DNA of 64,000 bases, from positions 12,764,074 to 12,828,073 of the forward strand of contig NC_037595.1 in NCBI RefSeq assembly GCF_003073045.1, read 5' to 3'. Positions 47,401-59,300 of the stretch are shown here, one piece after another. Position 1 is the stretch's first letter, and each line of letters starts with the position of its first letter. Below the pieces are notes generated by a model. It saw nothing but the letters and a program-made list of their open reading frames with translations. It did no database searches and was not told the DNA's origin. The translations under genes and the position numbers were made by a program. Source of the stretch: Pomacea canaliculata (taxonomy: Eukaryota; Mollusca; Gastropoda; Architaenioglossa; Ampullariidae).

Positions 47401-50400
47401 CAGTGACGATTGCGGTACCGGGTATGTGACGTAGGGGCGGCAATAAATAGGCGGTACAGGTGAAGTCAGGTGTGATTAACAGTCGAGTCAAAGGAAGTGC
47501 GTGCGATGGTCAACAGTTCACACAAGTGACGCACGAGTTGGGGTCAAGAGGAGAGATAAGTGATGTATGGGGCTGAGAGACCCCATCCTGGGAATTACAA
47601 CCAATATTTAGGGTGGTGGGAAAATCTGTGTTTGCAATGCCTTGATTTATGGCATCAGCTGTAGGGAGAGGTGACATTTTGTTTGCTTTCAGCAGTGTGG
47701 TGTACAAACCCCGGGTGAGAACTGAACTGTTGTAAACGCGTGCTCACATTCTGACCCAAGAGTGCTTTTGCACGGAAATTTCCAGTTGAACGACGAACTA
47801 GTTTATAACACTTGGTCTGGAAAGCTGGTTTGGAACGATTTTTGAATGGAATTTAGTTCGTCTGCATGTTATGTACCTGACAGATGTGTGTAAATCAGTC
47901 AACATCTGAGAAGCTCAGTCCGGTCACCAGCTCACAAATAAAGTTTTGCTTTGTACAGCATTACATGTTAGTGTGGTGTGGCTTACATGGAGTACATCAT
48001 AACAAGGCTACCAAACATTTTATAAATGCACTTCTACCGATGCCCACTGGAAAAAAATGGGATGAAAGATGAAGTCGTAAATAGATAAATATAGCGACAG
48101 GAAGGATTGAGGACTTGCCACAGACTGCTCCAGGCTGGAGAGTGATTTCTCTGCCTGTTGCTCCAAGTGCTGCACCGAGGATGGCAGGACTAAAAGAAAA
48201 ACAGGTGAACAGACTGGCTGTCACAAATCCGAGATGTCCTGGTGATCATCTCACACCTTCGCGAGACCAGAAAAGATCACTTGCTTTAAGATTTCGAGGA
48301 AATGCCGCCTTTACCTCGAGTCTTACTTAAGTTAGAATCAAAGATGAAAGAAGGAACAATTACACACACTCCTCGCTTATATCTCTATTTACTGCACGAC
48401 GTTTGTTTGGCTTTTATTTTACTCTTTCTTCACTTCCGTGATACTACACTACAGGGTGATATGTTCTGTAAGATGTACCAGCATCAGAGGATTACAAATG
48501 TGAAGACATACGAGGGTGGACGTGATTGTGACCCGATGCTAAGGTCAAGACACTCGCGACGACCGGAGACGGTCACGTGATCATGACGTCTGCTGCAAGC
48601 GTGCGGGGGCACAACTACCAAACCCTACAGGGAGTTATAAACATTCCTCCACATCCCTCACTGTAAACTACAATGAACAATTAACTGGATGCAGATTGGA
48701 CACATTATCATTTAAGGAAATAACTTCAGATCGTCTGGTAACAAATTAAATTAAATTAAATGGCATAGATGTCAATTTTGAAAAAGGTTTCAAAATTTTC
48801 TTCTAAAGGTTTAAGGTTTAGAAACAGGTATACAGCTAACCGTCTATTCCGGTTTTCATGAGGGCTCATGGCTATCTGTATGCTGATCTGAGTTGGTGCC
48901 TTTTACAAAATAAATCATCGCTGAAACATAGGGAGCTGACTTCTTTAACCTCAGGTTCAAATGCCCGACATTGCTTCTTGTGAATTTTCTAAATAGAACA
49001 AGCAAAAAATTGTTGTCTCAAATGAGGAACAGACGATCTGGGCACCTCTACTTTAAGTGAAGTTTGATACTTCGTTTGGAACAGCATTACTTTGAACATT
49101 TAGAGATCTGTATCTTGCGAAATGTCATTCTACTCTGGAGTATTTAAATAAATAAAATTGGTTTTGTTCGCATTCTTCACGAAACCTTCAAAGTGCAAAT
49201 GAGAATGAATAGCGTGTGACTTTGTTCCGATTGTGATGACTAAACTTTTGAGAAGAACTGTTTAAAAGTAAGATTGTGTTTAAGCCTTTGAAATGGTGTT
49301 GTCAATGAAAGCAGTAGGAATTTTTTCGTGGTGCACTTTTTTCCTGTTATTTTTGCAGTTCTGTCACTTTTATATCCATTGCTCGGAAACTGATTGCTTT
49401 GGCGCGTGTTTGCTGGTGAGCCAACGAATGAAGTTAGGAATCACAAAAAAATAATTTTTTTGTCGGCAATACCAAGTACATTTTGTGTTGCCAGAGTTGA
49501 AGAAAAGAGGAGAGATTTACGCAAAATTAAATTCTTTTTAAATATTTGTCTCCCAGTTCTTAAACACAACATATCCATACCTTGCTACTCAAGATAAAGG
49601 CGAGGTGTTAAAGTGCCCAGTAACATATGCTCAATATCAACTCCCCCATTTTTTAGTCATTTTGAGGGAAATACAACTACAGCTAAAAGCGTGGACATTG
49701 TGATCCAGTTGTCTTTTTTTTCAATTTTTAAACTACTAAAATAAAACCGTTTTAACTAGTACCACTAAAAATGAAAAGTTAAAATTAAACATGACTTGTG
49801 ACATGTGAAGAAGGAATGCCTGTCTTTTCCTTCTCATGATTTACTTTCCCCATTTTTTATTTGCTTGACCCACTTTACGAAAAAGAAATGAAACTTTCGA
49901 CATGTGTAGCCTACTTTTACAGAAAAACAACCTCAATACGAGAAAACATGTTACTGCTCCGCCAGAAAACACAATCTTCACCCTGCCACCGGCTGACTGT
50001 TTAAAATGTGAAGACCGTCTCCTGACACCATGTGGAATGCATCTGGCGTGTGTATCCGTGCATATGTATACAAGTACACAAGTATTCAAAATCACACGTA
50101 GAGTCCTCGGTTATCAAGTGTCCTCTTCCAAACAAATGTGAATCAAGCCTCACGGGGACATGGACTTGGACTCCAAGGAAATCAAATTCTAGGATTGAAA
50201 GTCACCTCCTGAAATATATTCCCCCAAAAGGCTGGACTGCTTAAACAGCAGTGAAATGGCAAGAAAATTGGAGACGGAAGTGAGACGACCATTGCAGAAT
50301 GACTACTAGGGGAGACAACACACCGACCGCTACACTACTGCGAAGAGGGGTAGCCTCCCCTTAACTTTCGAGTTCCTTGAGTGCACCTACCACTACTTTA

Positions 50401-51519
50401 TTACAGACGTGTGTTTGAAAAATAATAATAATAGCATTTATTAGATCTATAAAAATAATCTGCTTCAAACTGTAATAACATAAAATAGGAGTCTTTTTTT
50501 TAAAAAAAAGCAGCTTGGAATGTTAAGACAAACACATTATTTGTCAATATAAATGTGGACTGTAGGGGAAATGAACACAGACTCCATGACTATCACGGCT
50601 TTAGCACATGAGTGTAACTGATGTACGTGGATATCTCCTTACCATTCATCAAAATCACATTTCATTAGCGATAAAAGTGTACAAAGACCGCTAGCATTTA
50701 TCAGCTATAAGCAACGACACCGATTGTCTCCCTTGCCGTAGCGTGGGGGTGTGGGTGGGTAGGGGGATGTACCATCACTTGGGGTCGGCTGAGAAGGGAG
50801 AGAAGCAATTGATTTTTCGTATCCTCTCTTAGGGTCGTTGGCAGCAGGGGTGTAAACGTACATATGAGTTCCTTTTTCCCTTGCCTGCAAGTTCATGATT
50901 TTGAAAATGTCACAGACAGGTCACATCAGTTCTTGAGCACCCACTAACAGCCGAGCAGAGGTCACATCCAGTAACACAGCATCTGTAGGTCCACTACAGG
51001 ATAGATACCCAGTTCACTAAAAAAACTGTCAAGAAAAAAATATCCTTCGCGTGTCCTCCATGTCCGCTCACCCAGTGGCCGTTACAGGCCATCAAGTCCA
51101 TGATCGTGCCGCCACAAAGTCAATATCTGGAAATCACCGACACTTGGCTGTTTCCACAACTTCCTCCCTCCCATTTCTCCTGCAACGATTTTCCCACGTA
51201 GCTATCATAACACCAGATCGAATTCCACAGTAATTTTAAACAATTATACAATAAAATGACTGACAAACTTTGTTTCGTTGTAGAGGGGTGCGTGCTAGGG
51301 TAACAAAACTGCTCTAGCAATAATTTGCACTGACGATAAAGCCTCCAGCACAAAGCGGTTGCATGATCTAAATGAACTGTGATGTCAGTAACATGAACAT
51401 GGTATTCCCAAGTGAAATGAGCAGGTCACTCACAGCGTGATCTTCTTGACATGAACGGATAATTAGCATGAGAAGACACTTGGATGAGTCTGGAAAGCAT
51501 TTTTATGGTGTCCGCCCCA
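44451..51519. other. Region between convergent genes, no confident gene
   Basis: The plus-strand gene at 44450 and the minus-strand glutamate receptor ending at 51520 converge here, so both 3' UTRs should lie in it. A plus-strand AATAAA sits near 45038; minus-strand AATAAA (TTTATT on plus) sits at about 50437-50442. A G run (about 45917-45930) and a degenerate TGACG-motif array (47177-47570) are the only other structures seen. Confidence 0.5.
47177..47570 (+). repeat. Degenerate repeat array of AGATGCAAGTGACGTATG-like units
   Basis: At least eight variants of a short motif recur irregularly: GTGACGTATGAGG (47179), AGATGCAAGTAACACATGG (about 47206), AGATGTAAGTTACTATGG (about 47306), AGATGCAAGTGACGTATGCGG (about 47340, best copy), CAGTGACGATTGCGG (47401), ATGTGACGTAGGGGCGG (47424), AAGTGACGCACGAG (about 47524) and AAGTGATGTATGGGG (about 47558). 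Spacing is 23-100 bp. It looks like an eroded minisatellite whose core is CRE-like. Confidence 0.5.
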
Positions 51520-52804
51520 CTAGACCTCGCTGGTCTGGATGCTACTGTCCAGCAGGTATTGCCGGAGCCTGGCCACCCCATCGTCTGCAAGGACTGCGCT
51601 CGTTACAGAAACATCGAGCGGGATCAGGGCGTCGTCCTGGGAGGCGCCCACCTGATCAGACTTTGCACTGCTGCAGGGGCTGCCTTCCGATATAGAGCTG
51701 TTACTACTGCTGCGGCTGGTTCTGCTGCTGCTGTTGCTACTGACACAATCTTCGGCCCTTGCCACGCCCTGCTGTGCCTGCATGTGCAAGGGATGGCTGG
51801 AGACGGAGGGGGAGGGGCCGTCCCACGACAAAGAGGTCGGTCCTCCCGACAAGTGCTCGCTACCAGCGAGCTCACTGCCGCTGACTATAACGTGCTTGTG
51901 GGGAGTGCGTGGAGTAGGAGGACGGTGATAGATGCTGTTGTGGTGGTGGTGTTGATGATGGTGGTGGTGGTGGTGATGGGGGTGGGGATGTTGATGGCTG
52001 TGGTTGCGCGTGCTGCCGCTAGGGGTCGCGTCGGAAGCGTACCTGTCCTCTCCGACTGCCCCTTGCACGAAGCCTTCGAGGGAGTCAAGTCCATCTCCGT
52101 ATCCTATCAACGGCCTCGGGTAGGGAACTCTCTCAAGTCCCGAGTCGACCTTCTCGACCTCCACGACACTTCGCAGGCACCTGTTGTCATAGTTACCCTC
52201 TAAACGGAAAGCATCTTCCCTTAGAGTGCTCCGTTTTGGCGTATCCTGCCAGGAATCGTCCATCGACAGGGGAACATGAGGGCTGAAGGTAACGACCTTG
52301 ACAGGATCAGGCGGTTTTTGCAAGTTCAGCGACGACATCGACCCGCGATCCGACTCGCTTCTCTCCCCTTGTCGTCTCCTCCTCAGCTGCGAGAACAAAG
52401 CTTCTATAAGCTCGTCCCCGGTTTGACAAGCGCAGTTCTTCGAACCGATGTCGATGACGAAGTCATCCTCGGCCTCTTTACTTTCCCTCCTGGCCATCTG
52501 CTTGTATCCGTCTTCGTCCAGCAGGCACTCGAAGTCGGAGAAGTCGTCCAAGTAGGCGCCTGGCATGCTCTTAGCGCCTGTGTCGGCTTTTCTGGAACCG
52601 CTTTTGGCATCGTACTTGCAGCGGCTGCCGGAGGGTGTCTTGTGATTGGTCAGGACGCCGTGGTTGACGTAGCTGGCATCGGAGGCTTGCAGGGGCATGC
52701 TGGAGCGCTTCATCACGAACCGCAGCTTCTTCTCGTCCAACGACTTCTGCCGCCACGCCTTCGATACTTTGCCGTCAGGACGGATGATCTCATACTTGCC
52801 TTCC
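51520..52804 (-). CDS. Glutamate receptor cytoplasmic tail exon (427 residues)
   Basis: Joins in phase to give SMEFREGKYEIIRPDGKVSK, then WRQKSLDEKKLRFVMKRSSM. The tail is long, Ser-rich and largely disordered in character, with an acidic patch (LDDFSDFECLLDED), RRRRQGERSES, an eight-His run followed by Q and four His (51938-52004), serine runs, and the C-terminus SSIQTSEV, a class I PDZ-ligand pattern (S-x-V-COOH). No PPxxF Homer ligand was found; PPDPV and PPTPR are the nearest. Long tails are normal for mGluR1/5. Confidence 0.85.
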
Positions 52805-53227
52805 CTGAAACCAGCAAAGATTATGGTAAAGGAACAGTGAGCTGGTAAATGTTATGATGTACATACAATGGCAGGTTAGAGGAAGACAACAGCTGAGAAA
52901 AACCCTGACAGATTTCATAGTATAGAAAGGACAAAGTCTTGTCACTTCTAGCATCGCCATTTACTGATGTAGTCATCATTGTTCTAATCGTCCTGGTCAT
53001 TGTCGTAGTTGTCATCCTCCTACTACTCCTCCTCCTCATCATCATCACTTCTGTCGTCGATAAAAATCACCTTTACACAGTGTGGAATTGCGAGGAGCTT
53101 TGCTTGAGGACGCCAGTCGTCATAGAGCCACTTCTCCCACTTTTTTCTCTCGCCTTCTATAAATCTGTTTTTTTCGTTTATTATTCCCATGGTAAAATGA
53201 TAACACAACCCTGAGACACAAAAATTC

Positions 53228-53308
<81 letters not shown>

Positions 53309-56300
53309 AACAGAGAGAACTAGGGATATATAGAGAAACAAACAGGCTTAAAGACAGATGGACGCAATTACGGACAAGTAGACATCGTCGTCTCGAGACG
53401 AAGCGAGCGAAAAGTGCAGACTTTAACACGTCCTTCAGACGCTTCCAGGAGGTCTGCGTGCACGCCTGCTGCAATCAAGCACGGCGCCCATCCAAGCAAA
53501 TCATCCAATCATTTACGGTTGCGTAGCCGTTAATATCTCGGTCCAGCCAGCAAACCTCCATGTTTGAAGATGTCGGAAAGGAAGACATCCCGCTCGCACA
53601 CAAGTTTCTCTCAAAGCCTCAACTCGTTATTATTTTATTATTAAGAACTTCACGCATGCGTATGGCTGTCATTCACGCATTTCAACCTAGACTGCAGACG
53701 AGGACAGTGAAAAGAATGGGGGAGGGCGTTGAGGGAGAATAAGTACATCCGGGTATGTGGACAGACAGGAAATGGTAAACACGGCAGCAGGTTTACATGT
53801 TCAATTAACCATAAACTAGGCCATCCTTTAATACATTGATTACAGAAGTTTAAAACTGAGGCTGCACGCAAAACCTATTATATGTTATTCAACAAAGTGC
53901 AGTCACCGTTTATAGAATTTCTTTTGTCTTCTATCCTTATAGTCTGAGAACTGACAGTACAATTTTTTTACATTTTCGGAGATATAAATTATCTTTGCCA
54001 TTTTGAGGAAGATAAAATATATCTTGAAGAAATTATAAATCTTGAACGAATGATATTTTTCAAAAGGTCGGTAGAAATAGCTTGTAGACAAGCGCTATGG
54101 TTTATGACTCTAAGTGTCTGGCTCCGCTCCTGCTCTTCGATAAACGGGCTGGTTTCAACTTTCAGAGACCTTTTATCCACACACAAAAACCGACAACTTA
54201 AGTGACACATAAACGTACACACGATACACATACACATAACACAAAACACACACATAAAACAACATTTGAAGTGTCTAAGACTGCATAAACCAATACAAAC
54301 CACCACCGCTAGACTCTCACTCCTTCCATTTCTATTCTCTATATCCACCCCTGCCCTTAAAAAAGTGTCAGACCATGTCACATTGTCACATCGTACACAA
54401 GGACTGTCTGTGCCATTCACATCAGAGGCAGTATTCAATCTGATCCCTTGTGTCGTCGGCCATGAGTGACCCAAAGTCGAGGAGCCAGCCAGTCTGGTAA
54501 TACTATGAAGGCCAGTATTAGACACCTTAGATAATCTTGAAGATATCCAGGCGAGGACTGCAGAACGGTTTGCACTTCCTTTCCATGCATAAAGTGTCAA
54601 TAGTTGTAGTCACAACGAGCTCGTTTTATTTGGGATAATAAAAACGAGAAAGTTTTAAAGTGAAACTCATAGCTGACCATGAATAATGTAGACTCAGCCC
54701 CACATAGCGGCATTGCTGGTTGACATGTGGACGGGTGATGTTGAGTATATCATGAGTTGGTTTCTCGGCCCCGCCAGACCTTCACAACTCCGTTCTTCAA
54801 GACATTCTCATCCATCACGCACAACACAACTATGTTTTCTCTCCTCACTCCTTCATCCTTTTTCTCCTTCATGCTTTCATCTCATTTTTTTCTCTCTCCT
54901 GGTCTCCATGACCTGCTTACTACGGCGCTGCTTCCGCCATACCACACTCAAGACGAGACACTAGTTCCCCCTGTCGCAAAACTAACACTAACTAATACAG
55001 TTTGTGATTCTTTCCTTGTCTGTTTTAAACTCCTCCTTATCTCCCATTGCACCAGTTCTTTTCGACTCTTTTTAAAGAGCTAGAGAAATGCAATATATTA
55101 TTTATAATAATGACAAAAGAGGGATCAGTGCAAGAAACTTTCTCCTCAAATTGAATTAATAAAACCCACTTCCCTCTTACATTCCCGAGATATACATCTA
55201 CAAACACCACCATGCACAGAACAAATGAAGCTCATTTGTGTGTAATAAGGCTAAATAAGATATGGCTCAAGCTGTCTCATTGGCTGGAAGCATGGCATCG
55301 TAGATATCTCCCTGTAATATGCTGACGCCTGTGTTGCTGATGTCTTGGTGTACAAGGTGATGTTGTCTACAGAGCGGAGGTAGACAGTAGTCATAACAAT
55401 TTTAGGAAATACTATCCTGCACTGAACTTTGCCAATCATTAGAAAAAATTGCACTCCACTCAACCTTTCAATAACAGCGCGTGGGAAAACGTCAACTCAC
55501 GAACGACACAAAGGGAGGGCACTGGCGTAAAGACAGACAACTCAAGTGTTGACTTTTGTTTCGTTTCTTGACACATTAAATGTAGTTACGTCCCCGTGGC
55601 ACCAGTCGTCCTTTGTTCTCGTCCTTCACGGTCATCAGGAGCCCATGGGGACAGGGGTCTGTGGGTGGATGATGTGGTGGCGTGGGTGTCCGCGACGGCT
55701 TTGCCGCGGTCCCTTCTGGTCTCCTCTCCTATCCATTACCATTCGCTTCGTAAGCTGTGTCAAAGTTTTGTTTTTCATTCGGGAGAGAGATGAGGGAATC
55801 GAGGATAAATCGAGAATTTTACTGACATCTGGTCATTATTGTTAATATCACAAGCCTCGTTTCCGCCGTATTCACACGTACATACGCACACTCGTACAGT
55901 TGTTTGGTAGACTACATTTTCACATCAAAATTTCAATAAAAAATTCATTTTCGCTGTATGGTTATATGTTCTGACGAAGAAAAAAGGACAGATATCACTG
56001 TATTGTAAACAGTGAAACAAACGGTGAGTTTCATCCTCAGTGGATCGAAGTCCATTCTGTGTAGGATCCACAGTCCGCACCCGCTCATCAACATTCATAC
56101 AATTTCAAGCCGCAAACCTGCCTCCGTGAACCGGGGGGATGGAAGGCGGCTAGTGAGAGGGAAATGAAGGCATGGCACCCTTCCTGTACCTCCCGACAGT
56201 CGCAGCATGATTTATTGAGCGGAGTTTGCTTTATCGTGCCGCACTCGTGGTGGAGGCATCATAAATTTCCGCTTCCGGTCGGACCCTGAGAGCGAAGGGT

Positions 56301-59300
56301 CGCGTCCACGTCTCGGAGGAAAGCACTTTATGAAACTGTTACTCGAAAATTAGTTTTCCCCTCTACTGGCTTTTTTTCCCAGAGACCTCCCTTAGCCATC
56401 CCCGCACAGCTACAAAAGGTTCGACGATTTCTGCGGACAAACTACTGCGATGGATGTCTTGCCTACCATATGATGAGGTTACAGCTCCTAGAAATATTCG
56501 TGTAGGAAAAGTTAGAATGAAAAAGGCGAGAGAGAATGAATTCAATATGACTATATATACTATATATATATATCATCGCCTGCAAAGAACATGAAAGGTC
56601 CGACTAGTTACCTTTACATCCTGCCTGACTCCCTCTTCCTCCTCCTGTGCTAATTATCACCCTCTCTTTCTCTCATGGGTGCGGGCACATTCAAACACAC
56701 AGTGATCCTACACATTAGAGTGCATTTTATACTTCCATCTAAGCAAAATAATTTTTTAGAGACATTTGCTTTCATCTTTTAAAGACAGTTTCCAACAAGA
56801 AAGTCTGATTAAGATTATATTTCAGGCTTCCCTTGAAAAATAAATAAGAAACGCCCGACAGGAAAGCACAACTGAAATCATTGATATATTCACACACACA
56901 CACCACTGCACGCGCTCAAACACACACACATACACACCTGAGTGTACCTGTATGACCGCCATATCTTATGCGATCCTAAGTAGTCGCAAAATGGCTACTT
57001 GTACTCCGAGAGATCAGTCGTCAGAAGCAGCTTCATCGCGGAGATGTTGAGGAAGGAAACAAGAATGAGGACCTCATTAAAGTAGCAGGAGAGCTCCAGA
57101 GCCTCATTAGAAGGCCTCGAGACGGGCGTCTCCCGACCAGGGAGATATTGATCCCCGACCTGCCTGATCTTTAGGTGATTTACCCTCGGATGGCAAACAA
57201 CCGATTATCGAGGTATAGCAACTGATTTCTCCTGATCAAACAAAACAGAATACCTGTCATAGCTCTACTCTGTGATTCTATCTCTCACAGAAAAACATAG
57301 ATACGCGCGCACACAAACACACTCACATACAAACATACACACGAACTCTGACATAAAAAATGCAGAAAATATTTTTTTTTAAATAAAAGCGTCAACTAAA
57401 TATGATAATGAAATTCAAACACTTACTAAATATACAAGCAATTTTGCAACGGACGACTCACCCGTACCAGAACATAACCACCCCGCTCTAATTTCATAAC
57501 CACTCTGAGAAACGAACCTTGAATCGGCAGACAATTACTCCTAAGAACCAACTGTCATGCATCGAGCCCATTCTCGGGTAGACTAGCTCCCTGTTTCTTT
57601 TCCACCCTCGACTAATTACTCAGCCGCCTGAGCCCATGGACAAGAGACTCCTCCACCATCGCAGCTGATGTTATGGAAGCTGTCATTTCACAGCGAAAAC
57701 ATGTTTTCGAAGGCTTGACCACCAACCTATTGACACTGGGAGAATATGTCTGAGTATATTCGAGTATTGGGTGGAACCTCGACCAGGTAGTCGACAGTTG
57801 TGTGCTCTTCGCATTTATTGGGCGGCAGACGACCTAACATCAAAGACTGACATTTGTAGGAGAGCAAAATGGTGATTAGGCTCACAATGGTGAGCTGTGA
57901 TTAGGTCCAGCCTCCAACGTGGGCGAAGTAGTTAGGGACACTTTGCATCGTCTGAGATGCGAATAACAAGGAGATCGTCCAGTTGAAAAGACACGCATTT
58001 TGTCTGGACATTTTTCTCAAACTGTTTGAAAAGATGTTGTCGAGGTCGAGGAATGGAGGACTACTTCCTGGTGATTGCTCAGCTTTCTCTTGTCGTCTGC
58101 CATTCAATGGTCTCCTTTTCTCCAGAATATCTATTCACCACACAAGGAGACTCACAAAAGCAGAACACATGAATGTTTAATTTTTAATTAACAACCTCTA
58201 AAGAGGCGAACAAATAAACGAAATGAGTCGCTCTATCTTCTTTTGACCGAAAATGATTTTGCAGTAGGATTTTCCCTTTTTTTTCTGGATCCGTTCTCTG
58301 GATTCATCTGCATAATGACCACGATGATGCAGGTTGTGTGTTTTCATACCTGTGGATGTGTTTGCATATATATATATACCAAGGACTTGTGTGGGTGAAA
58401 GAAATGGATCGATAGATGTATATCTCCACTACTAACCTGAACTCCATGCTGTCGGAGGAAGGCACGGACTTGGAGCCAATGTGACAGCGCACGTCTTTAG
58501 AAGTGGTGAACGCACCCCGGGTGTTCTTCTCGGGCGCCCACAGGATGATGTAGACCTTAGGAAAGAATAGAAGAAGCAGCGCGATGGCAGCGCTGAGTGA
58601 GATGGAGATACTCATCGTCACCTCCTTGTTCTCGCCCCCGAAGTAGATGGGGAAGAAGCCGAGCCAGATGACGCAGGTGGTGTACATGGTGAAGCCGATG
58701 AACTTGGCCTCGTTGAAGTTCTCGGGCAGGTTCCTCGTCTTGACCGCATACAGCGTGCACATGAAGATGAGGAAGAGGTCGAATCCCAGCGGAACGATGA
58801 TGCCCAGGCTGGAGGTGTTGCAGACCAACCTCACCCGTCGAGCCACGGAGTAGTCCATCATGGAGTCGGCTGGTTCCACCACCAACATCGTGGTGATGAT
58901 GACACATTCCACTCCGATGATGATGCCCGTGATGACGACCTGCGCGGTGGCGCTCATGAAGCGCGGTTTCTTAGTCATGATGCGCTTGCTGCCTTCTAGG
59001 ATTCGAGCGATGCGATTGGTCCGCGTGACCAGAGCTCCGTACATCAAGGAGAAGGCGAGTCCGGGGACGATGCGGGACATGTAGCAGATGACACGGCCAG
59101 GCTTGGCCACCAGGAGAAAGTTGCAAGAGAAAGCCAGCGCGATGCCGATCAGGAGGATGTAGGAGAGCTCCCGGGTGGAGGCCTTGACAACTGGAGTGTC
59201 GTGAGAGCGAATGAAGATGCCGGCCACCCAGGCGGTGAAAAACAAACCCACACACGCCAGAGCCATCACCACCACGGAGCCAGTGTGGTGCCACGTGACG

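Noticed and set aside
51484..52203. 239-codon plus-strand open frame opposite the glutamate receptor tail
   Set aside because: Shadow of the receptor tail exon; valine and methionine runs are the complement of the His codons.
52276..52848. 190-codon plus-strand open frame
   Set aside because: Antisense shadow of the same tail exon.
53989..54600. 203-codon open frame on the minus strand in the receptor intron
   Set aside because: Low-complexity Cys/Phe/Met-rich runs from CA-rich DNA, no family motif and no splice context.
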